64,000 nt of DNA, taken from contig BJFQ01000001.1 in assembly GCA_014189895.1 (NCBI GenBank), positions 1 to 64,000 of the forward strand, given 5' to 3'. The DNA is from Acidobacteriota bacterium. GTDB lineage: Bacteria; Acidobacteriota; Holophagae; Holophagales; Holophagaceae. Numbering within the stretch: the stretch's first letter is position 1; each line of letters opens with the position of its first letter. The position numbers and the translations under genes are program-made. The notes under the pieces were generated by a model. The model was not told where the DNA came from. It was given only the letters and a program-made list of their open reading frames with translations, and searched no databases. This document shows positions 63,662 to 64,000 of this stretch, in pieces.

Positions 63662-64000
63662 TTAAAACTTGATACCAAAACTGAGTTCAGTGATAAATCC
63701 GGTTTTACTTCCGGCGTTAGGGAATTTCACGTTGGATTGCGTGACATTAAGTTCACCGCTATAACGATCGGTAAAGCGTTGACCAATTCCGAAGGTCGGA
63801 TTCAAGGTCATTGAAGAGGTTGTGGGAGCTAATGCGATGACCGCACTGGAAACGAGTGTATAGGTTGTTCCAGAGAGCGACCAAGTTTCACGAGAACCGG
63901 TATCAGTTTCTTTGACCGTCCAGCGTTGAGCACGGACACCGACTTGGTAATACATGCCTTCACGATAAAAATTATCGCGATACAAGACATTGAAATCATA
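63662..64000 (-). CDS. Outer-membrane beta-barrel protein (5' part beyond window)
   Basis: The last 112 residues are present; the frame is open to the right edge (YDFNVLYRDNFYREGMYYQVG). Alternating strands and the C-terminal ITELSFGIKF, ending in Phe, mark an outer-membrane barrel recognised by the BAM complex. It lies 29 bases upstream of the Oar-like receptor on the same strand and is likely the preceding gene of the same operon. An apparent internal TTG start at 63985 is not needed, since the frame continues through the edge. Confidence 0.75.
   Translation of the reverse strand, partial: YDFNVLYRDNFYREGMYYQVGVRAQRWTVKETDTGSRETWSLSGTTYTLVSSAVIALAPTTSSMTLNPTFGIGQRFTDRYSGELNVTQSNVKFPNAGSKTGFITELSFGIKF

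Overview
The window reads as a compact chromosomal segment of a diderm (Gram-negative) bacterium. It has LPS/Kdo/heptose genes (kdsA, gmhA), outer-membrane receptors, the MEP isoprenoid pathway (dxs, dxr, ispA, uppS) and a proton-pumping Complex I cluster. GC content looks slightly under half by eye (not computed). A large Oar-type TonB receptor with an N-terminal carboxypeptidase-regulatory domain, a DUF6941-like protein, an EF-P with a PGN-type loop and many secreted proteins cleaved around a G-Q or A-Q junction suggest Acidobacteriota, possibly the Holophagae side. That placement is inference from gene content only. No insertion sequence, prophage, CRISPR array, integrase or toxin-antitoxin pair was seen, so this is mostly core genome. 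No stretch above about 300 bases lacks a function; the largest gaps are the riboswitch leader at 11857-12159 and a 284-base gap at 27828-28111.

Layout. 1-1570: a split GDP-mannose module (cupin-type phosphomannose isomerase piece, manC) and a small Lys-rich secreted protein. 1746-7144: thiC with a coupled unknown gene, moaA, a 2OG-Fe(II) oxygenase, recA. 7291-12138: a vitamin B12 uptake operon (btuB-btuF-btuC-btuD) under a cobalamin riboswitch, preceded by rdgB and a ThiF-type E1 enzyme (to 13748). 13833-19035: DUF6941-like protein, a secreted 5'-nucleotidase, and dxs-ispA-xseB. 19190-19996: tRNA-Asn, efp, tRNA-Val. 20082-23160: an aminotransferase, a gamma-carbonic-anhydrase-like protein and a PseG-like protein. 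23183-27827: rplM-rpsI, rpsB-tsf, pyrH and a GlcD-type flavin oxidase. 28112-32859: nuoA-B-C-D-E-F. 32995-37981: a siderophore-type TonB receptor, a SPOR protein, a kynureninase-like PLP enzyme, kdsA. 37982-42314: a FolD-like protein lacking cyclohydrolase residues, an endonuclease III fused to a BtuF-like domain, DsbD, and a PTPS-family protein. 42404-48230: ftsK-gmhA-hemW, smpB, rseP. 48274-51028: dxr-cdsA-uppS. 51085-59780: response regulator, family 2 glycosyltransferase, ribE-permease, fmt-def, PpiD-like foldase, serS. 59897-64000: three outer-membrane protein genes in a row.

How the genes work together. The strongest regulatory unit is the B12 system: the aptamer lies about 90 nt upstream of a re-assigned GTG start of btuB, and the Shine-Dalgarno of btuB sits in the loop of a perfect 8-bp hairpin. 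Envelope genes (dxs/ispA, dxr/cdsA/uppS/rseP, kdsA, gmhA, manC) supply isoprenoid carrier, phospholipid and LPS precursors.

Main points for a second look: the Nth-BtuF-like fusion; the FolD-like protein with Lys, Gln and Asp of the cyclohydrolase site all replaced; the PTPS-family protein with an intact zinc site but no catalytic Cys or His; the B12 riboswitch hairpin; a recurrent arrangement in which a -10-like TAnnnT lies exactly 6 nt before ATG (candidate leaderless mRNAs); and seven of nine convergent gene pairs whose stop codons overlap or touch. I did not identify a defence or other clearly new multi-gene system here.
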